A DNA stretch of 64,000 bases from Pontibacillus salicampi (GTDB lineage Bacteria > Bacillota > Bacilli > Bacillales > BH030062): positions 1 through 64,000 of the forward strand of contig NZ_JBHLTP010000010.1 of NCBI RefSeq assembly GCF_042434395.1, given 5' to 3'. Below, piece after piece: positions 25,265-33,602 of the stretch (position 1 is its first letter; the number at the start of each line of letters is the position of its first letter). The notes under the pieces are model-generated. The model did no database searches, was not told the DNA's origin, and saw only the letters and a program-made list of their open reading frames with translations. The translations under genes and the position numbers were made by a program.

Positions 25265-25291
25265 CTAAACGCTTTATAGCATAGTGACACC

Positions 25292-25319
25292 AAAAAGGAG
25301 GAACACATTGCTCCTTTTT
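25292..25319 (+). terminator. terminator of htrB-prsA
   Basis: AAAAAGGAG and CTCCTTTTT pair around GAACACATTG; T-run inside the 3' arm. Confidence 0.8.
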
Positions 25320-25611
25320 GATCACATAGATGAGGGATCTTTCACTGTTCCCTCCCCCCCCTTTGTTAGACGACTGGTTTCTACCAGATAGATTTTCAGA
25401 GAAAAGACGGGTGTATGCTTGCCACCATCAAGCCACACACACTGGATGTTACCTAAAAAGGCAGGCTCTTTTGGATGAGAGCCTGCCTTTTTGTGTCAAA
25501 ACGTATTGTAAATTGGCTGGTAGCAGAGAAATGACAGGCCGTCGCATCACGTGCCGGATTTCCGTAATGCTCTAGCTCGTTTCCGCCATGCTCCATTCAA
25601 CGCTTACATGC
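25320..25611. other. intergenic gap with one free-standing terminator
   Basis: A strong hairpin, AAAAAGGCAGGCTC pairing with GAGCCTGCCTTTTT (25455-25492), has T-runs on both sides. It lies 120 bp beyond the stop of the minus-strand AGCS gene and 190 bp after prsA. Frames through the gap lack ribosome sites; nothing else was seen. Confidence 0.6.
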
Positions 25612-27024
25612 TTACCAGAAATCTATACCTGAACGCTGACGTATCTGCTCCTTCTCAAATACAGTGGTATTTGGTTGCTTGCGGCGCTTCATGTAATCCT
25701 GAAGTACATCTTTGGCCACTCCAGAGAGACGAGCTATGGCATAGATGTTGATCATTGCCATGACAGCCATCGTTAAATCGGCAAGCGCCCAAACTAATTC
25801 CATTTGAGCAATAGCACCAAAAAGGACCATGAGTAATACAGCGGCACGATATAGCATGAGATACCCTTTGTTATGCTGAATGAACTGTATGTTTGTTTCC
25901 CCATAGTAATAGTTACCGATAACGGAACTGAATGCGAACATGAACATGGCGATTGCTAGGAACGTGCCTGCCCAGCTTCCAACGTGGGTGGAGAATGCAT
26001 TTTGTGTGAGCTGTATTCCTTTTAGACTTTGATCCATATACTGAGACGGGTCACCGGAAAGCATAATAATAAAGGCAGTCGCACTACAAATTACGATGGT
26101 ATCTATAAATACACCCAGGGTCTGAATTAAGCCCTGCTTGGCTGGATGCGTAACTTCTGCTGTTGCAGCTGCGTTTGGAGCACTACCCATTCCAGCTTCG
26201 TTAGAGAATAGTCCTCTTCTTATCCCAAACATAATTGCAGCTCCAAAGCCGCCTCCTGCTATTTCTCGAATCCCGAAGGCATTTTGAAAAATAGTCGCTA
26301 CCATTTCTGGAATGGCGCCTAAGTTAAATAACAGGATTCCAAAAGCTAAAAGTAAATATAGAATAGCCATAATCGGGACTACGATTTGCGTTACATTCGC
26401 GATACGTTTTACACCGCCAAAGATGATAATAGCTGTTAGTATCATAAGAACCAATGCCATAATCCATTTGGATACGTCGAAGGATTGCTCGAACGCTAAT
26501 CGAATGGTATTACTTTGTACAGAATTGAAAACTAATCCATACGTAAACGTGATGGTAATCGCAAATGCAATACCCAGCTTCCTATTTTTTAAGCCCTTTT
26601 CCATATAATACGCTGGTCCACCGCGGTAGCCGTCCTTGTCGTCTGGAACTTTATACACCTGTGCTAATGTACTCTCCACAAAGCTCGTGGCTGATCCTAA
26701 CAGAGCAATGAGCCACATCCAAAAAATTGCACCAGGTCCTCCCATTGCAATGGCAGTCGCAACTCCACCAAGGTTTCCTGTACCAACACGGGACGCTGTG
26801 CTGATGGTAAATGCCTGAAACGGAGTCGTACCTCTTCCGGTTTTCTTAAACGATTCCTTTTCAAACAATACTCTAAATGTTTCTTTAAATAATCTAAATT
26901 GCACAAAGTTCATTCGAATTGAGAAGAATAAACCTGCACCTAATAAGACACTGATTACGATATAGGTCCAAAAAAAATCATTAATATGACCAACGATATT
27001 GAGAATCGTGTCACCTATCCCCAT
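25612..27024 (-). CDS. AGCS-family sodium:amino acid (alanine/glycine) symporter
   Basis: 470 residues with about 11 membrane segments. The AGCS signatures are clear: RVGTGNLGGVATAIAMGGPG near the N-terminus and SNEAGMGSAPNAAATA in the second half. It couples Na+ entry to uptake of alanine, glycine or (in AlsT) glutamine. I start it at the ATG at 27024 behind AGGTGAG; a GTG nine bases upstream is possible. It is transcribed alone. Confidence 0.9.
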   Translation of the reverse strand: MGIGDTILNIVGHINDFFWTYIVISVLLGAGLFFSIRMNFVQFRLFKETFRVLFEKESFKKTGRGTTPFQAFTISTASRVGTGNLGGVATAIAMGGPGAIFWMWLIALLGSATSFVESTLAQVYKVPDDKDGYRGGPAYYMEKGLKNRKLGIAFAITITFTYGLVFNSVQSNTIRLAFEQSFDVSKWIMALVLMILTAIIIFGGVKRIANVTQIVVPIMAILYLLLAFGILLFNLGAIPEMVATIFQNAFGIREIAGGGFGAAIMFGIRRGLFSNEAGMGSAPNAAATAEVTHPAKQGLIQTLGVFIDTIVICSATAFIIMLSGDPSQYMDQSLKGIQLTQNAFSTHVGSWAGTFLAIAMFMFAFSSVIGNYYYGETNIQFIQHNKGYLMLYRAAVLLMVLFGAIAQMELVWALADLTMAVMAMINIYAIARLSGVAKDVLQDYMKRRKQPNTTVFEKEQIRQRSGIDFW

Positions 27025-27234
27025 ATAACTCACCTACACTTTTTGAAATTCTTGCAATACATTTCATTATACCTTCAACTTTCCTTACAAAAAATAAAAT
27101 TTCGACAAATTTTGCTACTCATATTTTTCCAACATGGAATAGTAAAGATTGGCATCATAATTGGACATCGATTTTCAAACACTACAGAATGAGACGGAAC
27201 AAGGTCTCAATGACTCGTGTTACGGGAGGAACTT

Positions 27235-27555
27235 ATGTTGAATAACCTTCGCTGGCTTACAACCATGTTTCAATTCGGGAGAAAATCAGCTCTTTTCGGC
27301 AGACGAAGCCGGTTTAGCTTTATGAGAAATAATCGCAGAAGACGCAATAATGGCGGCCTGCTATTCACTTTACTTGGCATTGCCGGATTTGCTTATGGCG
27401 TAGTTCGTGGAGGCCAAGGAATGCTTCCAGGTCGAATCACTGATAGAATGAAGCAAGATCACGATGCTGATTCTATGTTTGACGGCACTGCTAACACGCC
27501 TTTACAAAATGCTCAATATGCCTTTTCCGAAGAGTTCCACCCTGAACAGGAATAA
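27235..27555 (+). CDS. small basic protein with one hydrophobic segment
   Basis: 106 residues from MLNNLRWLTTMFQFGRKS, behind GGGAGG. The first 45 residues are strongly basic (FGRRSRFSFMRNNRRRRNN), followed by a hydrophobic segment GGLLFTLLGIAGFAYGVVRG and an acidic C-terminus. This resembles short Bacillaceae proteins without a known role. The charge pattern suggests a membrane-associated protein with its basic end in the cytosol. It has its own terminator. Confidence 0.6.
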   Translation: MLNNLRWLTTMFQFGRKSALFGRRSRFSFMRNNRRRRNNGGLLFTLLGIAGFAYGVVRGGQGMLPGRITDRMKQDHDADSMFDGTANTPLQNAQYAFSEEFHPEQE

Positions 27556-27563
27556 GCAGGAAC

Positions 27564-27586
27564 AAAGCCCACTTTGGTGGGCTTTT
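27564..27586. terminator. bidirectional terminator
   Basis: AAAGCCCAC and GTGGGCTTT pair around TTTG, between converging genes. Confidence 0.75.
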
Positions 27587-27587
27587 C

Positions 27588-28574
27588 CTATGTTTTTTGG
27601 AAATACGTCCGTATTTGTTCTCCAGCAGCTAGACCAGACAGAAAGGCACTCTCCACTCTTGTTCTCTCTGCTTGGTCAGAGGGGTGAAGAAAGGCTTCCC
27701 CAGCAACTAGCAGAGGTAAGGCTTCATGGAGATTAACATACGGTTCTTTCCAAACAGAGCTTGTTTCTGCATAGCGCCATTTTTTCAGTTGAAAGGAAAG
27801 TACCTCACTCCAAGGAATTGTTTCGCTTGTCGCCTGTTGTATCTTTTCTTTCACAAGCTCTTCCGGCTCGTCAAAATGAGTAAGGCTAAAGCTTCCTTTC
27901 ATATAAACACTCAAAATAGGTAAATCAGATATGCCTTTTTTCTGATGATCGACAATCCGTTCCACATCCCCTCCGAGCCCTTCTGCCAAATAACCGTTTA
28001 TTGGGAAAGTGGTAGGATTCTGAAGCTGCACAAGACCAACCAATGCCGGATCGTAGGTAACATCCTTTAAGGCTTGCAATACCTGCTCGTTTACGATGGC
28101 GTTCCCGCTTTCCACAAGCTTAAGAGCCTGCGGAAGAGGAGCGGTTATGACAAGAGCTCCTGTTTTCCAAGTGTCCCCTTTTTCCGTAGACAGCTGAAAT
28201 CCTCCAGCTCGTTCTTCTATTTTGGTTACCTTAGTGGATAAGGAAACGGGCAGTTGATCTGCGATTCGTTTCACCAGATGGTTCATCCCATCGACACTTG
28301 TATATCTTGGATACCGTTCCCCAAACCATTTTCTTACCCATCCTTTATCAAGCCAGTCCTGAACACATCTATCCAGCCTTTTGCTGCGAACCGTGAAGAA
28401 CTGAGCACCGTGGTCTGCTTGTCCATTTTGAATGCGCCGTGTAGCCATACGCCCGCCAACACTTCTCCCTTTATCCACTATTCTTATATGGTTTATCCCA
28501 TGTTGCTGTAGCGTTTTTGCTGCCATGACGCCTGCTATACCAGCTCCTATGATAGTAACTTCTGTCTCTTCCAT
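27588..28574 (-). CDS. renalase-like FAD/NAD(P)-dependent oxidoreductase
   Basis: 328 residues. The N-terminal dinucleotide fold is VTIIGAGIAGVMAAKTLQQH, followed by VDKGRSVGGRMATRR (the GG-doublet after the Rossmann fold) and DHGAQFFTVR, a combination typical of the renalase/COG3380 branch of amine-oxidase-like flavoproteins. The C-terminus PLLVAGEAFLHPSDQAERTR has the conserved FAD-closing motif. Bacterial renalases oxidise aberrant dihydro-NAD isomers; whether this one does is unproven. GAGGAGG precedes the ATG. Confidence 0.8.
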   Translation of the reverse strand: MEETEVTIIGAGIAGVMAAKTLQQHGINHIRIVDKGRSVGGRMATRRIQNGQADHGAQFFTVRSKRLDRCVQDWLDKGWVRKWFGERYPRYTSVDGMNHLVKRIADQLPVSLSTKVTKIEERAGGFQLSTEKGDTWKTGALVITAPLPQALKLVESGNAIVNEQVLQALKDVTYDPALVGLVQLQNPTTFPINGYLAEGLGGDVERIVDHQKKGISDLPILSVYMKGSFSLTHFDEPEELVKEKIQQATSETIPWSEVLSFQLKKWRYAETSSVWKEPYVNLHEALPLLVAGEAFLHPSDQAERTRVESAFLSGLAAGEQIRTYFQKT

Positions 28575-28701
28575 CTTTTAACCTCCTCTTCTGCACTCCT
28601 CTACTCATACCCTAATGTAATTGCTTTATATGGAAAAGGAACACATTCCCTCTTTAAAAATGTTAGTACAACAAATACTACAGTAAGGAGGTGTAAAGCA
28701 A

Positions 28702-28863
28702 ATGGGTAATTCCTATCAAGAGAAAGACAGCCTTTCCTACAATGAAGTTAAACAATATCTGGCTAGTACAGGCGGCTATAATACCAAACAGTATAGTTCC
28801 ACAAATATATCCAAAGTGAAGCAGGAAATCCATGATAAAGCCAGAAAAGCCCCAAGGGAGTAA
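28702..28863 (+). CDS. small hydrophilic protein, 53 aa
   Basis: A 53-residue protein beginning MGNSYQEKDSLSYNEVKQYL, with an excellent AAGGAGGTG 9 bp before the ATG. It is Lys/Ser/Tyr-rich, has no cysteine and no hydrophobic stretch, and ends in a basic KARKAPRE. The composition would fit a stress or spore protein, but no family was recognised. It converges on the DASS gene with a 16-bp gap. Confidence 0.6.
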   Translation: MGNSYQEKDSLSYNEVKQYLASTGGYNTKQYSSTNISKVKQEIHDKARKAPRE

Positions 28864-28879
28864 ATGGATAAACGTAGAA

Positions 28880-30532
28880 TTAGCCGCTTTGTTCAAATTT
28901 GCTTGGAATAGACGTTAAGTCAATATCCCACACAAGTGGTAGTAAGAAATATATTGCAGCCGACAACACAATGATAGCTGCTAAATTAAGCCACACACCG
29001 GCTTTCGCCATATCTGGTATGCGTAAATAACCGGAACCAAAAACAACAGCGTTTGGAGGCGTTGCCACAGGAAGCATGAATGCACATGATGCTGCTATGG
29101 CTGCTCCTACCATTACGCTGTATGGATGAATGCCGAGCGCCGTTGAAAGAGAAGCCATAATAGGAAACATCATAGAAGCTGTAGCTGTATTGGAGGTAAT
29201 CTCCGTTAGAAATATAACCAATGCAATAACAGCTAACAGGATGAAGAAGAAGGAAACATTTTCTAGCACCGTCAGTCGCTGTCCAATCCATTCCGCTAAT
29301 CCTGACTCTTCAAATCCTGATGCAATAGCAAGACCACCTCCGAATAAAAGCAGAATTCCCCACGGGAGGGTCTTCGCTGTTTCCCAATTCATTAAGTATT
29401 GCCCTTTATAAGATGGCGACGGGATTAAGAACAGGACCAGAGATGCACCAATTGCAATCATAGCATCGTCCAATTCCAGGTTCGGCAGTAAATTACTAAT
29501 GAGAAGAGAACGAGTCATCCATAATAAAGCGGTTACAACAAAAATCACTAACACTAGCTTCTCTTCCTTTGACATACCACCTAGTGATTTTTTCTCCTCC
29601 TCTATCACTTCTTTTCCTCCTGGTATGTTAGACAACTTCATTGGGTAAGCAATTTTCACGAGATACACCCAAGCCATTAAGAGAAATATTGCCGCTAGCG
29701 GTACCCCAAATAGCATCCATTTCGCAAACGATATCTCAATTCCGTAAAGCTTTGTGACAGCACCTGCAAATAACGTATTAGGAGGTGTCCCGATTAATGT
29801 ACCCAATCCACCAATCGATGCTGAATAAGCGATACCAAGCATTAGAGCTTTCCCAAAAGGGAAGTCTTCCTTCCCAGCCTCCATATGACCCTGCTGCTTC
29901 AAAGTATCCTGGACCTGGTAAATAATCGCTAACCCAATCGGAACCATCATCATAGAGGTGGCCGTATTGGATATCCACATCGACAGAAACCCTGTTGCGA
30001 CCATAAACCCTAGCACAATACGTTCCGTGCTTGTACCGATAATTGAAATAATAGCTAAAGCAATCCGTTTATGAAGATTCCACCGTTCTAAAGCTAGAGC
30101 AATAATAAATCCTCCCATAAACAAGAAAATATTATCATCACCATAGGAGGAGGTTGTCTTATCAATCGTTAATCCTCCAGTAGCTGGGAACAGCACAATA
30201 GGCAGCAATGAAGTGGCAGGGATAGGAATTGCTTCGGTAATCCACCACGTCGCAATCCATAACGTACTGCTAAATACTGCCCTTCCTTCCATCGATAACG
30301 ATTCCGGCTGAAAAAACAGCAGAGATAGGATAAATAGTAATGGTCCTAATAGTAGTCCAATTCGTTGCCGCTTGTTAGAAGAAGGTGGTTCCTCATCGTC
30401 TTGATTTGTTTCCTCTTTAGGAGATGAGGAGGAAGCTGAGACATCCTTACCTGCCAAAAAGCTTATCGTTTTTGTAATGTCCTTGTGCCATCGCCACAAC
30501 ATCCCCCAAGCGCTCGTAACCAATAAATGCAA
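28880..30532 (-). CDS. DASS-family sodium:dicarboxylate/anion symporter
   Basis: About 550 residues. After a hydrophilic N-terminus of about 60 residues rich in Ser/Glu, there are some 12 membrane segments with the DASS hallmarks: two SNTATSM-type loops (WISNTATSMMMVPI and ITSNTATASMMFPI) that bind Na+ and substrate, and TPPN motifs (GTPPNTLFAG, VATPPNAVVFG). Likely substrates are succinate, malate or fumarate, or sulfate. I favour the TTG at 30532, which lies 8 bp after AAAGGAG; the GTG at 30541 overlaps that site. A perfect 18-bp palindrome lies 77 bp upstream. Confidence 0.85.
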   Translation of the reverse strand: MHLLVTSAWGMLWRWHKDITKTISFLAGKDVSASSSSPKEETNQDDEEPPSSNKRQRIGLLLGPLLFILSLLFFQPESLSMEGRAVFSSTLWIATWWITEAIPIPATSLLPIVLFPATGGLTIDKTTSSYGDDNIFLFMGGFIIALALERWNLHKRIALAIISIIGTSTERIVLGFMVATGFLSMWISNTATSMMMVPIGLAIIYQVQDTLKQQGHMEAGKEDFPFGKALMLGIAYSASIGGLGTLIGTPPNTLFAGAVTKLYGIEISFAKWMLFGVPLAAIFLLMAWVYLVKIAYPMKLSNIPGGKEVIEEEKKSLGGMSKEEKLVLVIFVVTALLWMTRSLLISNLLPNLELDDAMIAIGASLVLFLIPSPSYKGQYLMNWETAKTLPWGILLLFGGGLAIASGFEESGLAEWIGQRLTVLENVSFFFILLAVIALVIFLTEITSNTATASMMFPIMASLSTALGIHPYSVMVGAAIAASCAFMLPVATPPNAVVFGSGYLRIPDMAKAGVWLNLAAIIVLSAAIYFLLPLVWDIDLTSIPSKFEQSG

Positions 30533-30608
30533 TCCCTTCACTCCTTTGTTATGTATAGTTTAGCGCCTTTTACCCTCTTCCCATTTCCATAAAACAAGAA
30601 ACAATTAA

Positions 30609-30626
30609 TTTACAATTAATTGTAAA
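30609..30626. promoter_or_regulatory. perfect 18-bp palindrome, candidate operator
   Basis: TTTACAATTAATTGTAAA reads the same on both strands. It lies upstream of the DASS transporter gene and next to an ACAATTAAT half-copy at 30601-30609. It is a good candidate for a repressor site, but the regulator is unknown. Confidence 0.45.
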
Positions 30627-30674
30627 ATAAGCAAATGGACACAAATACTAATATGTATCTTTGTTAATTACACA

Positions 30675-30713
30675 AAAAAGCTCCCTTTCCAACGGAAGGA
30701 TTAGGAGCTTTTT
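30675..30713. terminator. bidirectional hairpin terminator
   Basis: AAAAAGCTCC-CTTTCC pairs with GGAAGG-ATTA-GGAGCTTTTT. On the minus strand the stop codon of the remnant at 30701 lies inside the stem. Confidence 0.7.
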
Positions 30714-30826
30714 GGAATTGAAGCTTTCATACGTGTAAATAGTAGCTGTAGAAGCTTTTCCAAACGCCTGCTTGTAGAACGGTCAGACATCAGTATAGCG
30801 ACTGTTTCTCCAAATGAAAACAGCAC
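30701..30826 (-). pseudogene. possible C-terminal remnant of a lost gene
   Basis: A minus-strand frame of 41 codons, ending in the terminator stem, gives FGETVAILMSDRSTSRRLEK and then LLQLLFTRMKASIPKSS. The balance of charged and hydrophobic residues and the terminator at the end look gene-like, but there is no ribosome site or ATG, and an in-frame stop lies directly upstream. I read it as the tail of a deleted gene. No family recognised. Confidence 0.25.
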
Positions 30827-30841
30827 TTATTTCAATCAATT

Positions 30842-30870
30842 AAAAAAAGAGCCATCAATATAGGCTCTTA
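30842..30870 (-). terminator. terminator of the 48-aa membrane protein gene
   Basis: On the minus strand, AAGAGCC and GGCTCTT pair around TATATTGAT and are followed by TTTTT. Confidence 0.7.
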
Positions 30871-30895
30871 ACAATAAAACTTTCAGTATGAGTTA

Positions 30896-31042
30896 TTATT
30901 TCATTATTTTATAAATGGTTAGAATCCCAATGACTAAGAAGGGAATTTGAATATATAATTTTAAATTATCATCTTTAAACATATATTCAAACAAAAATAC
31001 AACTAACACTACAAATAGCGATGTGAAAATAGCTTTTTTCAT
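30896..31042 (-). CDS. small membrane protein, 48 aa
   Basis: A 48-residue protein with two hydrophobic segments, residues 4-20 (AIFTSLFVVLVVFLFEY) and 29-46 (LYIQIPFLVIGILTIYKI), joined by the polar loop FKDDNLK. AAGGGTG lies 8 bp before the ATG and a terminator follows. No family recognised. It lies beyond the MATE gene in the same direction, about 90 bp after that gene's stop. Confidence 0.6.
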   Translation of the reverse strand: MKKAIFTSLFVVLVVFLFEYMFKDDNLKLYIQIPFLVIGILTIYKIMK

Positions 31043-31132
31043 TGAACAACACCCTTAGAATCATTATTTCGTTTGAGGTATTTACTACTGTCAAACTCAT
31101 TTGATGTTAGTGTTTTTTGTGATTTTTGCTCT

Positions 31133-32524
31133 TTATGAGCTCGGCTGTGCCTCTTCTACAGTGAGATCAGGATCATGCTTTGACTTAAAGAACATATCCC
31201 TGTCTCTGTATAGGAATGCCGCAGACAGTATAAAGGAAAGAAAATCTGATATAGGAAATGCGAGCCAGACGCCTGTAACTCCGAGTCCAAAGACTGTCGG
31301 TAATAGTAACACGAGCGGAATGAGAAATAACACTTGTCTTGAAATGGAGAGCAGAAACGCTGGCTTTGCCATGCCTAGTGCTTGATAAAGTCCTCCGCTC
31401 ACAATCTGAGCTCCTATTAAGACAGCCATAGCAAACATTATTCGCATGGCATGTGCTCCGGATTCAATCGTTGTTTGATCGCCTGTGAAAATCATCATAA
31501 ACCATTCTGGTACGGACAGCATGACCACAAATACAATTGCAGACATAATGGTAACAACCTTCAACCCTAACCAGATCGTTTCCTTCAAGCGCGCAAAATT
31601 CTTCGCCCCATAGTTAAACCCAACTATAGGCTGCATTCCTTGAAGCAAGCCTATCATAGGCATTATAGCGAACATGGAAACTTTCTGCACAATACCGAAG
31701 ACCCCTACTTCAAATTCTCCTCCATATCGAATGAGCATAGCATTAATAGCTACCATCATCGCACTACCTCCTACCTGACGTACAAAGGCAGGGAAGCCAA
31801 TAGAGATGATCTCTTTAACGAGATGAAAACGAAGCCTGATATAATTCAAACCAACTGCAAGCGTACTTTTTCCGCCTACAAAATAACGTAAAATGAATAT
31901 CCCCACAGATGCTTGTGAAATAACAGTGGCTAATGATGCACCACGAACCCCCATATCTAATCCGAAAATAAAGATAGGATCGAGAATAATGTTTAAAACC
32001 GCCGGGATAATCATTGTAATCATGGCAAACCTGGAATTACCTTCAGATCGAATAATATTATTCGACGTAAAGGCAAACGCAAAGAAAATGGAGCCAACCA
32101 TGATAGGGAAGAGGTAATCCTTTGCATACGGCATGATGTTAGGTGTAGCTCCAAACGCTATTAATAACGGGTCAAGAAATGTAAAAGCACCAATTGTCGT
32201 AATAATACTAATGACGATGATGAGAAGAAAGATATTTCCTAACACTCGATTGGCATCATCTTGACGATCTTCTCCTAACCGTCTGGATATAACGGAGGCA
32301 CCACCGATACCTACCGCTCCGGCAACTGCCATAATAATCATCATAACCGGGAAGCCAATGCTTACTCCGGCAATGCCTAAAATCCCAACTCCTCTGGCAA
32401 TAAATAGCGTATCAACAACGTTATAAAAAGCCATAACGAACATTCCAATCATGGCTGGTACAGATAATTTAAATAATAATTGCGGAATGGGCTGCTTCCC
32501 CAAGCGTTCACTTTGTTCCTTCAT
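31133..32524 (-). CDS. MATE-family multidrug efflux transporter (MepA-like)
   Basis: 463 residues with 12 predicted membrane segments in two homologous halves. MATE features include PIPQLLFKLSVPAMIGMFVM at the N-terminus, GVGGIGGASVISRRLGE-like content (VGIGGASVISRRLGED) and AFVRQVGGSAMMVAINAML in the second half. It exports cationic drugs or metabolites using Na+ or H+. It lies 30 bp downstream of a MarR repressor gene, the same arrangement as mepR-mepA of Staphylococcus. AAGGAGG precedes the ATG. Confidence 0.88.
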   Translation of the reverse strand: MKEQSERLGKQPIPQLLFKLSVPAMIGMFVMAFYNVVDTLFIARGVGILGIAGVSIGFPVMMIIMAVAGAVGIGGASVISRRLGEDRQDDANRVLGNIFLLIIVISIITTIGAFTFLDPLLIAFGATPNIMPYAKDYLFPIMVGSIFFAFAFTSNNIIRSEGNSRFAMITMIIPAVLNIILDPIFIFGLDMGVRGASLATVISQASVGIFILRYFVGGKSTLAVGLNYIRLRFHLVKEIISIGFPAFVRQVGGSAMMVAINAMLIRYGGEFEVGVFGIVQKVSMFAIMPMIGLLQGMQPIVGFNYGAKNFARLKETIWLGLKVVTIMSAIVFVVMLSVPEWFMMIFTGDQTTIESGAHAMRIMFAMAVLIGAQIVSGGLYQALGMAKPAFLLSISRQVLFLIPLVLLLPTVFGLGVTGVWLAFPISDFLSFILSAAFLYRDRDMFFKSKHDPDLTVEEAQPSS

Positions 32525-32554
32525 ATTAACAACCTCCTTGTTGCCGTCGTGATG

Positions 32555-32992
32555 TTATGAACAGGAATCCATATTCTGCTTCATTCTTTTCAGCCAGGAA
32601 ATCAGCACCTGCACCTCTTCTTCTTCAAAGCCCTCTGCCAGCTGATTTTCCAGGCCCTCGATAACGTTCCAAAGGTCGGCCTCCAGCGCTTTGCCTTTAT
32701 CGGTTAAACGAACTAGCTTAGCTCTTCGATCTTCTTCTGATGGTCTTCTTGCAATAAGGTCCTTCTTCAGAAGTGATTCAATTAGTCCATTCATAGAGGA
32801 ACCTTTAATATATAATCGGTCCTGCAGCTCTGATTGCACCTGCTCCCCATAATCAGCCAGGAAATACAGCACCTTGGCCTGTGAGCTCGTCATATCATAT
32901 TGAGCTAGTTTATGATTGTATTTATTTTGTAGAAAATGAGATACAACATTAATGTGGTATCCTAATACATGATTAATATTTTTATTTGTCAT
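32555..32992 (-). CDS. MarR-family transcriptional regulator
   Basis: 145 residues. It has a MarR winged helix: MTSSQAKVLYFLADYGEQVQ, recognition helix GSSMNGLIESLLKKDLIARR, wing SEEDRRAKLVRLTDKGKALE. It forms dimers and usually represses its own operon, here with the MATE transporter gene 30 bp downstream. The upstream DNA holds AT-rich dyads (around 33012-33026 and a TTAG-AATG-CTAA near 33095-33106) that could be its sites; not proven. Inducer unknown. Confidence 0.85.
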   Translation of the reverse strand: MTNKNINHVLGYHINVVSHFLQNKYNHKLAQYDMTSSQAKVLYFLADYGEQVQSELQDRLYIKGSSMNGLIESLLKKDLIARRPSEEDRRAKLVRLTDKGKALEADLWNVIEGLENQLAEGFEEEEVQVLISWLKRMKQNMDSCS

Positions 32993-33123
32993 TACTTAGC
33001 CCCCTAAGTATTTAATTAGTATATATCCTTCTTCATCTATTGTAAAGAAAATTGTTCGCTCATTAAAACCTATGCATGCATGTATCATTTTAATTAGAAT
33101 GCTAACTAAATTACCAGATGAAA

Positions 33124-33165
33124 AACCCCCTTACACTATGTATATGAAACATAGTAAGGGGGCTT
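33124..33165 (-). terminator. terminator of the acidic lipoprotein gene
   Basis: CCCCCTTACACTATG and CATAGTAAGGGGG form a long stem; the minus strand continues into TTTTTC. Confidence 0.7.
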
Positions 33166-33184
33166 TAAATTTCAGTTTATTTCA

Positions 33185-33403
33185 TTATTCACCGGAGCTA
33201 TCCTCAGAAGAATCGTCTTCTGATTCAGAATCTTCCATATTACCTTCTTCTTCAGTGGAGCCGGAATCCTCTGTAGAACCAGATTCTTCTTCTGTGTTCG
33301 TTTCGTTAGATTCAGAATCTCCGCCTTCGTCACCTGCTCCGCCGCAAGCACCTAGCACTAGCATCATACTAAGAAGCATTGTTAGAAATAGACTTTTCTT
33401 CAT
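33185..33403 (-). CDS. small acidic, low-complexity lipoprotein
   Basis: 72 residues. A lipoprotein signal ends in LGAC (Cys20). The mature 53 residues consist almost only of Ser, Glu, Asp, Gly, Thr and Asn (repeated SGSTE/EDSE units), with net strong negative charge and no folded domain. Similar Ser/Glu linkers sit behind the lipobox of many Bacillaceae substrate-binding proteins; here nothing follows, so it could be a free-standing cell-surface tether or the remaining start of a deleted larger lipoprotein. GGAGGG precedes the ATG. Confidence 0.65.
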   Translation of the reverse strand: MKKSLFLTMLLSMMLVLGACGGAGDEGGDSESNETNTEEESGSTEDSGSTEEEGNMEDSESEDDSSEDSSGE

Positions 33404-33602
33404 AATGGAATCCCTCCTAATTAGAATTCTTACTCAATATATCACGGATTTCCATTGTTGTACTGCCTTTTCCTTTTTTTGACTCCTTGGACCTAAACGC
33501 ACTTTTCAAACGGTACATATCCCCTATTAAATCGGGCATATCCACTCAGACTAGTTTACATATTATTGCATGAGGGTAACTATGTGTTGCCGGTTTGGTG
33601 AT

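Noticed and set aside
25330..25575. 81-codon frame after prsA
   Set aside because: It crosses a strong terminator hairpin and has no ribosome site.
33072..33482. 136-codon plus-strand frame with Ser/Glu/Pro-rich middle
   Set aside because: It is the antisense image of the low-complexity acidic lipoprotein; its Ser-rich stretch comes from the complementary codons, and it crosses the terminator.
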